NCBI GenBank assembly: GCA_001801285.1
Contig: MGXG01000049.1
Location: 1-11,962 of the forward strand
Source: Gammaproteobacteria bacterium GWE2_37_16
GTDB taxonomy: Bacteria; Pseudomonadota; Gammaproteobacteria; UBA9339
Length of the DNA stretch: 11,962 nt
Direction: 5' to 3'
Below the pieces are notes generated by a model. That model saw nothing but the letters and a program-made list of their open reading frames with translations, had not been told where the DNA came from and ran no database searches. Every line of letters starts with the position of its first letter. Position 1 is the stretch's first letter. Below, piece after piece: positions 1-6,889 of the stretch. The translations under genes and the position numbers were made by a program.

Positions 1-150
1 CTGTTAAATGCCTCATTATTTCACTCTCGCCGTCCCCTTTAAGTTTTTTACTTAGAAGCGACAACTATCCTGACACAGGGGGTTCGAAGTGAATCTCCTA
101 TAAGGAGCCGTCGATATCCTTTATTTAGGGAGCGAAGAGCCGAAGCGAAA

Positions 151-282
151 ATGAATGATCTTAGATCTTCTGTGGATCGTTTTGGTAGTCGTTTTACTCG
201 GGCTGAATTAAGCAAGAGGTTTAATAAACTATATAATGACTTGGTAGAGGAGTGCCCACGTAAAGTAGCTGGTAAATATTGA
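151..282 (+). CDS. Doubtful small hypothetical ORF (43 aa), possibly a gene remnant
   Basis: I do not recognise a family. The frame is open from 43 to the TGA at 280-282, but the only ATG is at 151, giving a 43-residue basic, soluble-looking peptide that contains RAELSKRFNKLYNDLVEE, which could form an amphipathic helix. No convincing Shine-Dalgarno precedes the ATG, and open reading extends upstream without a start, so this may be the tail of a decayed gene. An inverted repeat (289-310) lies just after the stop. An overlapping minus-strand frame (48-290) is also open, and I judge it the less protein-like of the two. It sits next to another pseudogene, which fits a decaying region. Low confidence that it is expressed. 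Confidence 0.22.
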   Translation: MNDLRSSVDRFGSRFTRAELSKRFNKLYNDLVEECPRKVAGKY

Positions 283-288
283 TATTTC

Positions 289-310
289 ACCTAATTTTCA
301 AATATTAGGT
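289..310. repeat. 7-bp inverted repeat (ACCTAAT / ATTAGGT)
   Basis: ACCTAAT at 289-295 pairs perfectly with ATTAGGT at 304-310 across an 8-nt loop. It lies 6 nt after the stop of the doubtful 43-aa ORF. No T-run follows on the plus strand, so it is not a standard intrinsic terminator. It could be a Rho-assisted end or a chance AT-rich palindrome. Confidence 0.3.
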
Positions 311-319
311 TATGTCAAC

Positions 320-749
320 ACTGAGTCCGTTTTGTATTTTTAGTATCAATGCACCTTATTAAAAGTATAGCCCACATTGGAGAAACAGGGGTAGATATGA
401 TCAGGCAGCAATAATTTTGGGCTATGAGCAAGGGGGAATTGCAGCGTTACAATGCTCAATTACAGCATATACTCCAAGTGAAGCTTACATTATTGGTACA
501 CAAGGCTATATTTATATTCCTAAATTTTTCTGGCGTGCAGAAACTGTGAATCTTTTTTTAAAGAAAGAACAGACCACAACAATATTTTCTTTACCGCCTA
601 TAGGATTTGGTTATTGTTATGAAATATTAGAAGTGGCGCGCTGTTTGCGAAACAACTTATGCTAAAGTCCACTTATGCCGCTCGATGAAACTTCAGCTAT
701 TATTATCTCAACGCTAGATGAGATAAGGGAAGCTTGGAAGTTTGTATAA
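320..749 (+). pseudogene. Gfo/Idh/MocA-family oxidoreductase, C-terminal remnant (dihydrodiol-dehydrogenase-like)
   Basis: This is the decayed C-terminal third of an NAD(P)-dependent sugar or dihydrodiol dehydrogenase-type protein. The conserved C-terminal pattern is plain: IGETGVD (376-396), then YEQGGIAALQCS, TPSEAYIIGTQGYI, then GYCYEILEVARCLRN. After the TAA at 663-665 the same frame continues SPLMPLDET and LDEIREAW to a second stop at 747-749, exactly as the family ends. That TAA sits where the family usually has Glu (ESPLMPLDET), so a G-to-T change is a simple explanation. A frameshift near 396-399 separates IGETGVD from DQAAIILGYEQGG, and a further frame change near 357-363 is likely. 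The N-terminal Rossmann domain is absent. Intact members are about 330 residues (family knowledge). The exact 5' edge is uncertain. It faces the tRNA genes convergently. Confidence 0.8.
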
Positions 750-836
750 TGTGTGTGTAAAAGGTTTATTTCCACCCATCCATTGTATAAGTCCATTTCT
801 TAGACACTTTCCTTTGTTGTAACTCCTTGTTTTATA

Positions 837-912
837 TGGCGTCCCCAAGGGGATTCGAACCCCTGTTACTGCCGTGAAAGGGCAATGTCCTAGGCCTCTA
901 GACGATGGGGAC
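837..912 (-). tRNA. tRNA-Glu (anticodon TTC)
   Basis: On the minus strand the gene starts GTCCCCA and closes with TGGGGAC, giving a 7-bp acceptor stem. The anticodon loop CTTTCAC carries TTC for glutamate. The T-arm contains GGTTCGAATCC, discriminator G is at 840, and CCA is genomically encoded (837-839). Total length is 76 nt. It lies 85 nt downstream of tRNA-Ala in the same direction and is most likely processed from a common precursor. I see no strong intrinsic terminator between it and the convergent pseudogene. Confidence 0.97.
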
Positions 913-997
913 GTAATATGGAAGGGTTACGTCGGACGCTTTTTAACTTTTACTTTAAAACAGCCTATTTTGGCTTCTCTTTTATTTAAAAGAAGCT

Positions 998-1073
998 TGG
1001 TGGAGCTAAGCGGGATCGAACCGCTGACCCCTTGCATGCCATGCAAGTGCTCTCCCAGCTGAGCTATAGCCCC
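998..1073 (-). tRNA. tRNA-Ala (anticodon GGC)
   Basis: On the minus strand the gene runs from GGGGCTA to TAGCTCC, then discriminator A and an encoded CCA (998-1000). The anticodon stem CTTGC/GCAAG encloses the loop ATGGCAT with anticodon GGC, reading alanine GCC and GCU codons. The D-arm (AGCTCAGCTGGGAGAGC) and T-arm (GGTTCGATCCC) are canonical. Length is 76 nt. It is the first gene of a two-tRNA unit with tRNA-Glu, behind the promoter at 1097-1125. Confidence 0.97.
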
Positions 1074-1096
1074 ACTTTTTAGCAAAAGGAATAGGG

Positions 1097-1125
1097 ATTT
1101 TATGGAGTGTAGGCTCTTCTGTCAA
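1097..1125 (-). promoter_or_regulatory. Sigma70 promoter of the tRNA-Ala/tRNA-Glu unit
   Basis: On the minus strand a perfect -35 TTGACA (1120-1125) is separated by exactly 17 nt from a -10 TAAAAT (1097-1102). The expected start is near 1090, about 17 nt before the mature 5' end of tRNA-Ala. The bases after the -10 are CCC, a GC-rich discriminator of the kind associated with stringent control of stable RNA promoters. That regulatory reading is an inference. Confidence 0.82.
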
Positions 1126-1217
1126 GTTAATTGCCATAAAAAAATGAACCTTGTGTTTTTTAATAGCAGAAACATTGGGGTGATAAAATGCAAATTTCAT
1201 ATTGATGCTGGTGCAGA

Positions 1218-1235
1218 CGAAAGTTTGCGGCTACA
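1218..1235. repeat. Solitary copy of the GTAGCCGC-type intergenic repeat
   Basis: The string AAAGTTTGCGGCTACA recurs exactly at 8529-8544, and the core CGGCTAC also ends the repeat at 2588-2610. Here it is a lone half without an obvious inverted partner. It lies in the 169-nt spacer between coaE and the tRNA promoter, which otherwise shows no gene. Confidence 0.5.
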
Positions 1236-1294
1236 GTATTTGTAGCTTTTATGATATTAGTTGGTATAGACGAACATAAAGACTACGATGGTTT

Positions 1295-1903
1295 TTAATG
1301 TTTAGTAGAATATTTTTTGTGCAATGTTGAAATCTGTTTCTTGAGATTGATTGGAGTTTTATCGTTATGGATAATATCATCAGCTAGGGCTAGTCTTTCT
1401 TTACGTGTGCATTGAGCTTTTAAGATACTTTTTGCTTTAGCTATAGTGATATGATCTCTTTGGCGGAGGCGTTGCATTTGTTTTTTTTTCGTTGTATCGA
1501 CCAATAAAGCTCGATTAATCATTTTGCGAAATCTATGGTCTTTTGTTTCAACAAGTAAGGGCATAACTAAAATACAGTAGGGCGCTTGACAGAGTTTAAT
1601 TTCTTTGCGCATTTCTTTGTAAATCAAAGGATGCAAGAGATTTTCCAGCCATAAGCGTTCTGTAGGTTTGGTAAAGATTATCTTCCGTAATTGTGGGCGA
1701 TTCAGGCTCCCGTCGTTTTGACAAACTTCTTTGCCAAAATGGATAAGAATCGCGCGATAGGCTTTGGTGCTGGGTATGGTTAAGGATTTTGCTATAACGT
1801 CAGCGTCTATAATTGGAACACCAAGGTCAGCAAAATATTTGGCAACCGTCGATTTACCACTAGCAATACCACCAGTAAGACCAATTATTAAAGTCGATCT
1901 CAT
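1295..1903 (-). CDS. coaE: Dephospho-CoA kinase CoaE
   Basis: This cytoplasmic enzyme catalyses the last step of coenzyme A synthesis, ATP-dependent phosphorylation of the 3'-hydroxyl of dephospho-CoA. The 202-residue length is normal. The P-loop GGIASGKS is at residues 11-18. The DAD of the CoA-binding region is at 33-35, LHPL at 90-93, MPLLVE at 114-119, and the lid-like QRLRQRD at 144-150. The ATG at 1901-1903 places the P-loop immediately at the N-terminus, as in the family. The gene begins 10 nt after the rhodanese stop, so the two are probably co-transcribed. No good Shine-Dalgarno lies in that 10-nt gap, so translation may depend on coupling. It looks complete and functional. No clear intrinsic terminator follows. 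Confidence 0.95.
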   Translation of the reverse strand: MRSTLIIGLTGGIASGKSTVAKYFADLGVPIIDADVIAKSLTIPSTKAYRAILIHFGKEVCQNDGSLNRPQLRKIIFTKPTERLWLENLLHPLIYKEMRKEIKLCQAPYCILVMPLLVETKDHRFRKMINRALLVDTTKKKQMQRLRQRDHITIAKAKSILKAQCTRKERLALADDIIHNDKTPINLKKQISTLHKKYSTKH

Positions 1904-1913
1904 AATTGGGATT

Positions 1914-2342
1914 TTATTTAGTTACCGTTGGCATTCCTGCTTTTTTCCATGCTGCGATTCCATCTTTTAAAGTACTTACTTTGGTAAATCCATCGGCTAG
2001 TAATTTTTTCGCCAGGGCTGAAGTAGTGGTACCCATATTATCAATAAGCACTATATGCTGTTTCTTTTTTGACTGTAGTTGTTTGCTAAATTCTTCAGGT
2101 TTACTGCTGTTGATATTATTAATAGAAGAGATTATGTGTTCTTTGCGAAAGGCGTCATTAGTACGAATATCAATCAGAGCCACTTCTTCACGATTAAGTA
2201 AGATAGCGAGCTCTTGGGCAGTTAACGTTGGAGCGGCGTTTAATTTACCTCTGAGTTCTTCAATAACTAAAGCAAGAAGAACAAATATGAGGACTGACCA
2301 AAGGATTAAATGATTGGAAACGAATTGAAAAAATTGCTGCAT
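1914..2342 (-). CDS. Membrane-anchored rhodanese-like protein (YibN type), cysteine-less
   Basis: The 142-residue protein has one N-terminal membrane segment (about residues 12-27, rich in Leu, Ile and Val) followed by a single rhodanese-homology domain. The layout matches YibN-type proteins of gammaproteobacteria. Domain marks are the first strand VALIDIRT with a following FRKEHI, and the C-terminal DGIAAWKKAGMP. Active rhodaneses carry a catalytic cysteine in the loop after the VVLID-like strand. Here that loop reads DNMGTTTSALAKKL, and the whole protein contains no cysteine. Sulfurtransferase chemistry through a persulfide is therefore not possible, and a binding or scaffold role is more likely. 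YibN usually neighbours grxC/secB (family knowledge); here it precedes coaE. The start ATG is at 2340-2342 with only a weak upstream AGG. Confidence 0.88.
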   Translation of the reverse strand: MQQFFQFVSNHLILWSVLIFVLLALVIEELRGKLNAAPTLTAQELAILLNREEVALIDIRTNDAFRKEHIISSINNINSSKPEEFSKQLQSKKKQHIVLIDNMGTTTSALAKKLLADGFTKVSTLKDGIAAWKKAGMPTVTK

Positions 2343-2410
2343 AATTTTTAACCTATTGATTTATTAAAGATAATTAAAGAATAAAAGAATTAAAGAATGA
2401 AATAATATAT

Positions 2411-2492
2411 GAGTCGCTTCGCGACGGTTATTTGTAAATTTCAGGTTTTTGAAATAGTGCATTGATTTATAATGTAATTTAATTCACATATC
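2411..2492 (-). repeat. 82-bp dispersed intergenic box, copy A
   Basis: It aligns over its full 82 bp with 8380-8461, differing at scattered positions and by a compensating one-base indel. Shared blocks include TCGCTTCGCGA (a 4-bp stem with a 3-nt loop), TTTCAG, GCATTGATTT and ACATATC. It lies upstream of the rhodanese start and downstream of dacA, and is followed 8 nt later by the inverted-repeat element at 2501-2645. Orientation relative to the flanking minus-strand genes is the same as in copy B. The strand given is that of the flanking genes. Confidence 0.75.
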
Positions 2493-2500
2493 TTTTTGAC

Positions 2501-2645
2501 AGGCGTTGTTGAATAAGTCGTATTAATAATGGTTTTGTAGTCGCAAACTTTATTCTGCGTAACTTACAATTAGGGCACATAATATATCGCAGGCTAAAGC
2601 CTGCGGCTACGTTATTTATGTGTTTTAAATTATTCAACAACGCCT
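2501..2645. mobile_element. MITE-like element, 145 bp with 16-bp perfect terminal inverted repeats
   Basis: AGGCGTTGTTGAATAA at 2501-2516 is perfectly inverted as TTATTCAACAACGCCT at 2630-2645. Inside, two further inverted copies face each other: 2537-2559 (GTAGTCGCAAACTTTATT...) and 2588-2610 (...AAAGCCTGCGGCTAC). The second is itself a palindrome, CGCAGGC-TAAA-GCCTGCG. The element has no coding capacity, so it would need a transposase encoded elsewhere. I see no unambiguous target duplication directly at its ends. It lies in the dacA-rhodanese gap, directly after repeat box A. Confidence 0.68.
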
Positions 2646-2683
2646 TCTTAATAAATATAAATTTTTTTCAAAAATATCCTTCA

Positions 2684-3967
2684 TTAAATTGCTTCTCTGA
2701 TTTTGTCCCAGATTCTCGACCAAAACCCTCCGACAGGAATTTCCTTGAGAGCAACTAAGGGCTTAGTGACAATAACTTTGTCACCATTGCTAACAGTAAT
2801 TGTGCCCAAAGCCTGATTTTTACCGACAGGAGCTACCACTTTACCGTTGAGGATTGCTTTTATTTTTAGATTTTTATTCTGTCCAACTGGAGTGGTTATA
2901 TAGAAATCTTCTGCTACCCCCAAGGGTAGGGCTTTTTCTGTGCCATACCAAACTTTGGCATTAAGAACAGGGGTATTCGCCGCATAAATTTTATGTGATT
3001 CAAAAAAGCGAAAACCATAGTTTAGCAAAGCTTCGCTGTAATTAGCACGATCTTTTTCGCTTGGTGCACCCATAACAACAGTAATTAAACGCATGCCATT
3101 ACGTTCGGCGGATGCCGTTAAACAATAACCAGCTTCATTGGTATGGCCAGTTTTCATGCCATCAACGGATGGATCACGCCACAAAAGACGGTTACGATTT
3201 GGTTGTTTGATATTATTATACATGATCCATTTAGTTTTGAACCATGGGTAGTATTCGGGGAAATTATAAATCCAGGCACGAGCAAGTATTGCCATATTAC
3301 GTGCTGAGCTGTAGTGGTTTGGGGCTGGCAAACCATTGCTATCAACAAAATGGCTGTCTTTCATACCTAATACAGCTGCAGTTTGATTCATAAGATCAGC
3401 AAAAGACGCTTCAGTTCCAGCTAGAAATTCCGCCATAGCAACGGTAGCATCATTGCCGGAAGCGATAATAATGCCATCAATTAATTGTTGTACTGGAATA
3501 GTAGAGCCGACTTTGGCAAACATGCGTGAACCGCCAGTACGCCAAGCATTTTCGCTAATGGGAACTTGGTCAGTAAATTTGATTTTACCTGATCTTAACG
3601 CATCAGCCACTAAGTAAATTGACATAATTTTAGTCATACTGGCAGGTGGTAGGTGATCATCAGGGTTTTTTGCGGCAATGACATTACCACTTTTGGCATC
3701 AACGAGAATGTAAGCTTTAACGTTTAAGTCTGGCGCTGCTGGAATTAAAGTTTGCATCGAACTGAAAGCCGAATGTATTTGCGTTGGTGCTGATGTGGAT
3801 ATTTGGCCAAAACTACTAGCCACAGCGGCGGTGGGTTTTGTTGTTGTAGTGGGTGTTGGTGTTGTATTCGCGGCCAAGGCTTTGCCACAACATATAAAAA
3901 GCAAAAGTACTGCAAAAACGGTAGTACCAATGTTTTTAAATTTAAACCAAATATCTTTTCTTAACAT
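2684..3967 (-). CDS. dacA: D-alanyl-D-alanine carboxypeptidase, PBP5/6 type (DacA)
   Basis: This periplasmic, inner-membrane-tethered enzyme removes the terminal D-Ala from peptidoglycan pentapeptides. The three serine-peptidase motifs are present in order: SMTK at 110-113 (Ser110 nucleophile), SGN at 170-172, and KTG at 272-274. A signal peptide covers about residues 1-32, ending CCGKALA. The PBP5-type C-terminal beta domain follows the catalytic domain, and the last 15 residues (GGFWSRIWDKIREAI) form the amphipathic anchor helix. Unusual is a Thr/Pro/Ser-rich stretch of about 45 residues between signal peptide and catalytic domain, longer than in typical members, giving 427 aa in total. GAGG (3976-3979) lies 8 nt before the ATG and inside the 16-nt gap after ybaB, so the two are an operon. 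Confidence 0.96.
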   Translation of the reverse strand: MLRKDIWFKFKNIGTTVFAVLLLFICCGKALAANTTPTPTTTTKPTAAVASSFGQISTSAPTQIHSAFSSMQTLIPAAPDLNVKAYILVDAKSGNVIAAKNPDDHLPPASMTKIMSIYLVADALRSGKIKFTDQVPISENAWRTGGSRMFAKVGSTIPVQQLIDGIIIASGNDATVAMAEFLAGTEASFADLMNQTAAVLGMKDSHFVDSNGLPAPNHYSSARNMAILARAWIYNFPEYYPWFKTKWIMYNNIKQPNRNRLLWRDPSVDGMKTGHTNEAGYCLTASAERNGMRLITVVMGAPSEKDRANYSEALLNYGFRFFESHKIYAANTPVLNAKVWYGTEKALPLGVAEDFYITTPVGQNKNLKIKAILNGKVVAPVGKNQALGTITVSNGDKVIVTKPLVALKEIPVGGFWSRIWDKIREAI

Positions 3968-3983
3968 GCGATTTTCCTCAGTT

Positions 3984-4337
3984 TTATTTTATATCTTCTG
4001 GTAAACCGAAGTCTTTGGCTAGTTTCATCATTTTTTCCTGGGCAACTTTTTCAATTTTATCCATAGCATCATTGAAAGCGGCGGTGATTAAATCCTGCAT
4101 TACTTCTTTGCTTTCTTTTAAAGTGGCATCATCAATTTTGACGCTCAATACTTTGCGATGACCATTGAGTGTGATTTGTATAGCATCACCACCAGCAGAT
4201 CCCGTAACATGGATGCTAGCTAGTTCGGTTTGCGCCCATTTCATTTTTTGTTGAATTTCTTGGGCTTTTTTCATTAATTCATTTAAATCAGGTTGATTTG
4301 GTGTGGTTGGTTGATTAGGGGTGATTTGATCAGGCAT
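3984..4337 (-). CDS. ybaB: YbaB/EbfC family nucleoid-associated DNA-binding protein
   Basis: This small dimeric nucleoid-associated protein of 117 residues is slightly longer than usual because of an N-terminal Pro/Asn/Thr-rich extension of about 16 residues (NQPTTPNQPD). The family core follows: LNELMKKAQEIQQKM, then a segment like the family's VTGSAGGDAIQITLNGH, then an ITAAFNDA helix and an Asp/Glu/Lys-rich tail ending GLPEDIK. A good Shine-Dalgarno, GAGGAA (4341-4346), supports the ATG at 4335-4337. In most gammaproteobacteria the gene sits between dnaX and recR (family knowledge); here it lies between recD2 and dacA. It is probably co-transcribed with dacA. Confidence 0.93.
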   Translation of the reverse strand: MPDQITPNQPTTPNQPDLNELMKKAQEIQQKMKWAQTELASIHVTGSAGGDAIQITLNGHRKVLSVKIDDATLKESKEVMQDLITAAFNDAMDKIEKVAQEKMMKLAKDFGLPEDIK

Positions 4338-4353
4338 AAATTCCTCGCTTAAC

Positions 4354-4382
4354 TAAAAAATAAAAAAACACTAAAATTTTAG
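4354..4382 (-). terminator. Weak AT-only hairpin with T-rich tail between recD2 and ybaB
   Basis: On the minus strand the palindrome CTAAAATTTTAG (4371-4382) begins 5 nt after the recD2 stop codon and is followed by T-runs (seven Ts, an A, six Ts). The stem is short and lacks G-C pairs apart from the outermost one, so termination would be partial at best. It may reduce read-through from recD2 into ybaB. Confidence 0.3.
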
Positions 4383-4387
4383 GATGT

Positions 4388-6559
4388 TCAATTATAGCAA
4401 ATTTTCATCCTTTCCGCCAGCTTGGTAACTCGCGGTTCGGTAGCTATATTTTTGATTGCTATGTGAATAGCTTTTGGTTGCCCTATGATGACGACAAGTT
4501 TTTTTCCTCGTGTTACGGCGGTGTAAAGTAAGTTACGCGCCAAAAGCATGTAGTGTTGTGTTGCTAGAGGAATGATGACAACGGGATATTCTGACCCTTG
4601 GCTTTTGTGGATGCTGGTAGCGTAGGCGAGGGCTATTTCATCGAGTTCATCGTAACTGTATGCGACCATTTTGTTGTCAAAATCGATTCTTACCAAACTT
4701 TCTTCCAAATCGATATGTGAAATGTGTCCAATATCACCATTGAAAACTTCCTTGTCGTAGTTGTTAATCATTTGAATAACTTTGTCCCCGGTGGTAAAAA
4801 TCGAGCCAAAACGACTGATTTTTGGTTCTGCATTAGGGTTTAAAGCTTCCTGTAAAATATTATTCAAAGCACGCGCGCCAAGTCCACCGCGATTCATCGG
4901 GGTTAAAACTTGAATATCGCGTAGTGGATGAAAACCAAAACGTTGAGGGATTCTGTTAGTAATGACTTCAAGTAATTTTCTTTGAATTTCTTCTGGGGTT
5001 TCAGCTGGGATAACATAAAAATCGCTTAAAGTATTATCCTCTATATCACATAAAGGAAGTTGACCTTGATTGATGCGATGGGCATTGACGATAATTTTAG
5101 AAGTTGCGGCTTGACGAAATATTTCAGTTAAACGTACAACTGGTATGGTTTGTGAATTAATCATATCGGCAAGTACATTACCGGGTCCGACAGAGGGTAA
5201 TTGATCGACGTCTCCTACGATAATTAGCGCAGCGTGGTCAGGAATAGCGCAAAGTAAGTGATACATGAGGGAAATATCAATCATCGATACTTCATCAACG
5301 ATGACTAAATCAGCTATTAAAGGATTGTCCTTGTTGCGTTGAAATTTACGATCTTTGGGGCTGACTTCCAATAAACGATGGATGGTTTTTGCTTCTAGTC
5401 CGGTGGTTTCATTGATGCGTTTGGCAGCGCGTCCGGTTGGTGCGCAAAGAGCAATGCTGATATTTTTGGCACGAATGATTTTTAAAATGCTGTTGGTTAT
5501 GGTGGTTTTACCAACACCAGGTCCGCCAGTAATAATTAAAACTTTTTCTTTAAGTGCAAGAGTAACTGCAGCGCGTTGTGAAGTGGAAAGTTTGAGTTTG
5601 GTTTGTTGTTCAACCCAGTCTAAAGCTTTTTTGTCATCGATGTTACCCCAAATTGGTTGACCTTTATGTAAGCGAGTCAAGTGTTTTGCGACCAAATTTT
5701 CGGCTTTGTAGAGTGCGGTTAAATAAAGGCAGGGCTGTTCATCAATAAAATCGGCAACCAGATTTTTAGCTTCAATTTCACTGTTTATGGCATTGAGGAT
5801 GATTTCTTCAGGAATTTCCAGTATCTGTATTGCTGCTTTGAGTAATTTTTCTTGTAGTGCGGCGCAGTGACCTTTGTTGGAAAATTCTTGCAATACATGA
5901 CAAACACCAGCTCGTGCGCGTTTCGGGGAATGTTTATCCATACCAAGTTTTAAGGCTAATTCATCGGCGGTTTTAAAGCCAACCCCGGGAATGTCGATAG
6001 CCAGGCAATAAGGATTATCGCGAATTTTTTCGATTGCTGCATCGCCATAGATGCGGTAAATACGCACTGATCTTGCGATACCAACACCATGGCTCTGTAA
6101 AAAAACCATAATTTCTCGGACAGCTTTTTGTTCAGCCCAAGATGCCAAAATCATTTCTTTTCTTTTTTCTCCAAAACCGGGCAGCTTGGTTAATTTTTCC
6201 GGATTTTTGTCGAAAACTTCAAAAACATCGACACCAAAAGCCTTGACTAATGTTTTGGCAAACTGCGGTCCAATGCCACGAATAAAGCCTGATCCAAGAT
6301 ATTTCTCTACCCCGGCAGCAGTGATTGGTGGCAGGAGTTTTAATTGCTCGGCTTTGAACTGAAGCCCATAAGTTCGGTCGTTGATCCAAATCCCATGACA
6401 CTCAACGTTTTCACCAGTACTAACGCTGGCAGCGCAACCAACTACTGTAATTAGTTCTTTATGACCTTTGACTTTGGTGCGCAAAACACAAAAACCAGAT
6501 TCTTCATTATGAAATGTAATGCGTTCGATTTGACCGTGGAGGGTTTCGGTTGGTGACAT
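4388..6559 (-). CDS. recD2: RecD2-type ATP-dependent 5'-3' DNA helicase (RecD/TraA family)
   Basis: This superfamily 1B helicase, 723 aa, has the full RecD2 length and architecture. An N-terminal OB-like region comes first, then tandem helix-hairpin-helix segments (IRGIGP near 93-98, LPGFGEKR near 126-133, IPGVGFKTAD near 190-199). The motor follows: Walker A GGPGVGKT at 345-352, Walker B/motif II DEVSM at 422-426, GDVDQLPS at 449-456, the SH3-proximal motif YATSIHKSQGSEYP at 646-659, and motif VI LLYTAVTRGKK at 677-687. RecD2 acts in DNA repair and replication-fork processing outside the RecBCD complex; no recB or recC is visible here. It starts 10 nt after the antitoxin stop, suggesting expression from the toxin-antitoxin promoter. 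The Shine-Dalgarno is weak. Confidence 0.95.
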   Translation of the reverse strand: MSPTETLHGQIERITFHNEESGFCVLRTKVKGHKELITVVGCAASVSTGENVECHGIWINDRTYGLQFKAEQLKLLPPITAAGVEKYLGSGFIRGIGPQFAKTLVKAFGVDVFEVFDKNPEKLTKLPGFGEKRKEMILASWAEQKAVREIMVFLQSHGVGIARSVRIYRIYGDAAIEKIRDNPYCLAIDIPGVGFKTADELALKLGMDKHSPKRARAGVCHVLQEFSNKGHCAALQEKLLKAAIQILEIPEEIILNAINSEIEAKNLVADFIDEQPCLYLTALYKAENLVAKHLTRLHKGQPIWGNIDDKKALDWVEQQTKLKLSTSQRAAVTLALKEKVLIITGGPGVGKTTITNSILKIIRAKNISIALCAPTGRAAKRINETTGLEAKTIHRLLEVSPKDRKFQRNKDNPLIADLVIVDEVSMIDISLMYHLLCAIPDHAALIIVGDVDQLPSVGPGNVLADMINSQTIPVVRLTEIFRQAATSKIIVNAHRINQGQLPLCDIEDNTLSDFYVIPAETPEEIQRKLLEVITNRIPQRFGFHPLRDIQVLTPMNRGGLGARALNNILQEALNPNAEPKISRFGSIFTTGDKVIQMINNYDKEVFNGDIGHISHIDLEESLVRIDFDNKMVAYSYDELDEIALAYATSIHKSQGSEYPVVIIPLATQHYMLLARNLLYTAVTRGKKLVVIIGQPKAIHIAIKNIATEPRVTKLAERMKICYN

Positions 6560-6569
6560 TTTTTGATTA

Positions 6570-6887
6570 CTAAATTTCTTCTAAACGTTTTAATGTATCA
6601 GGATATTTTCTTAACATTAAAATTAATGCTGCTGCTTGATCATTTGGGATAGTTGTACCATATTCCCATTTTTCTAAAGTTCGAGGGGAAACACGTAATT
6701 TTAATGCAAAGACACTTCTGGACATTTGTAATTTTTCACGAGTTTTTCTAATTAATGCAGCATCTATTTCAGGGCGTGGTTTTGTTTTAATCTCAAATGT
6801 GCGCAAAGTTATTTTATTTTTATTGTGAGCTTTTATTTCCTCGATGCCATTTTTTAATTCATCAAATAAGCTGCGTTTTTTATTCAT
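6570..6887 (-). CDS. HigA/NadS-like antitoxin, XRE-family helix-turn-helix regulator
   Basis: The 105-residue protein has an N-terminal arm (MNKKRSLFDELKNGIEEIKA) typical of NadS/HigA-like antitoxins, then LTLRTFEIKTKP, then a Cro/C1-type helix-turn-helix at about residues 45-90. SRSVFALKLRVSPRTLEKWE is the turn and recognition helix, and NDQAAALILMLRKYP the following helices. As an antitoxin it would bind the toxin and repress the shared promoter, with the palindrome at 7220-7236 as its likely operator. The ATG lies 2 nt after the toxin stop, in the toxin-first order usual for HigBA-type modules. The gene is intact although its toxin gene is frameshifted. Confidence 0.9.
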   Translation of the reverse strand: MNKKRSLFDELKNGIEEIKAHNKNKITLRTFEIKTKPRPEIDAALIRKTREKLQMSRSVFALKLRVSPRTLEKWEYGTTIPNDQAAALILMLRKYPDTLKRLEEI

Positions 6888-6889
6888 AT

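Noticed and set aside
48..290. 80-aa minus-strand open frame at the left edge
   Set aside because: It overlaps the plus-strand frame, has a serine/leucine/arginine-rich composition typical of antisense frames, and has no ribosome binding site. No family pattern was seen.
417..665. Intact 82-aa protein starting at TTG
   Set aside because: It is only the middle of the Gfo/Idh/MocA remnant. Family sequence continues both upstream (other frame) and downstream of the stop.
1764..2313. Plus-strand open frames opposite coaE and the rhodanese gene
   Set aside because: They lie antisense to two well-supported genes and show no family features.
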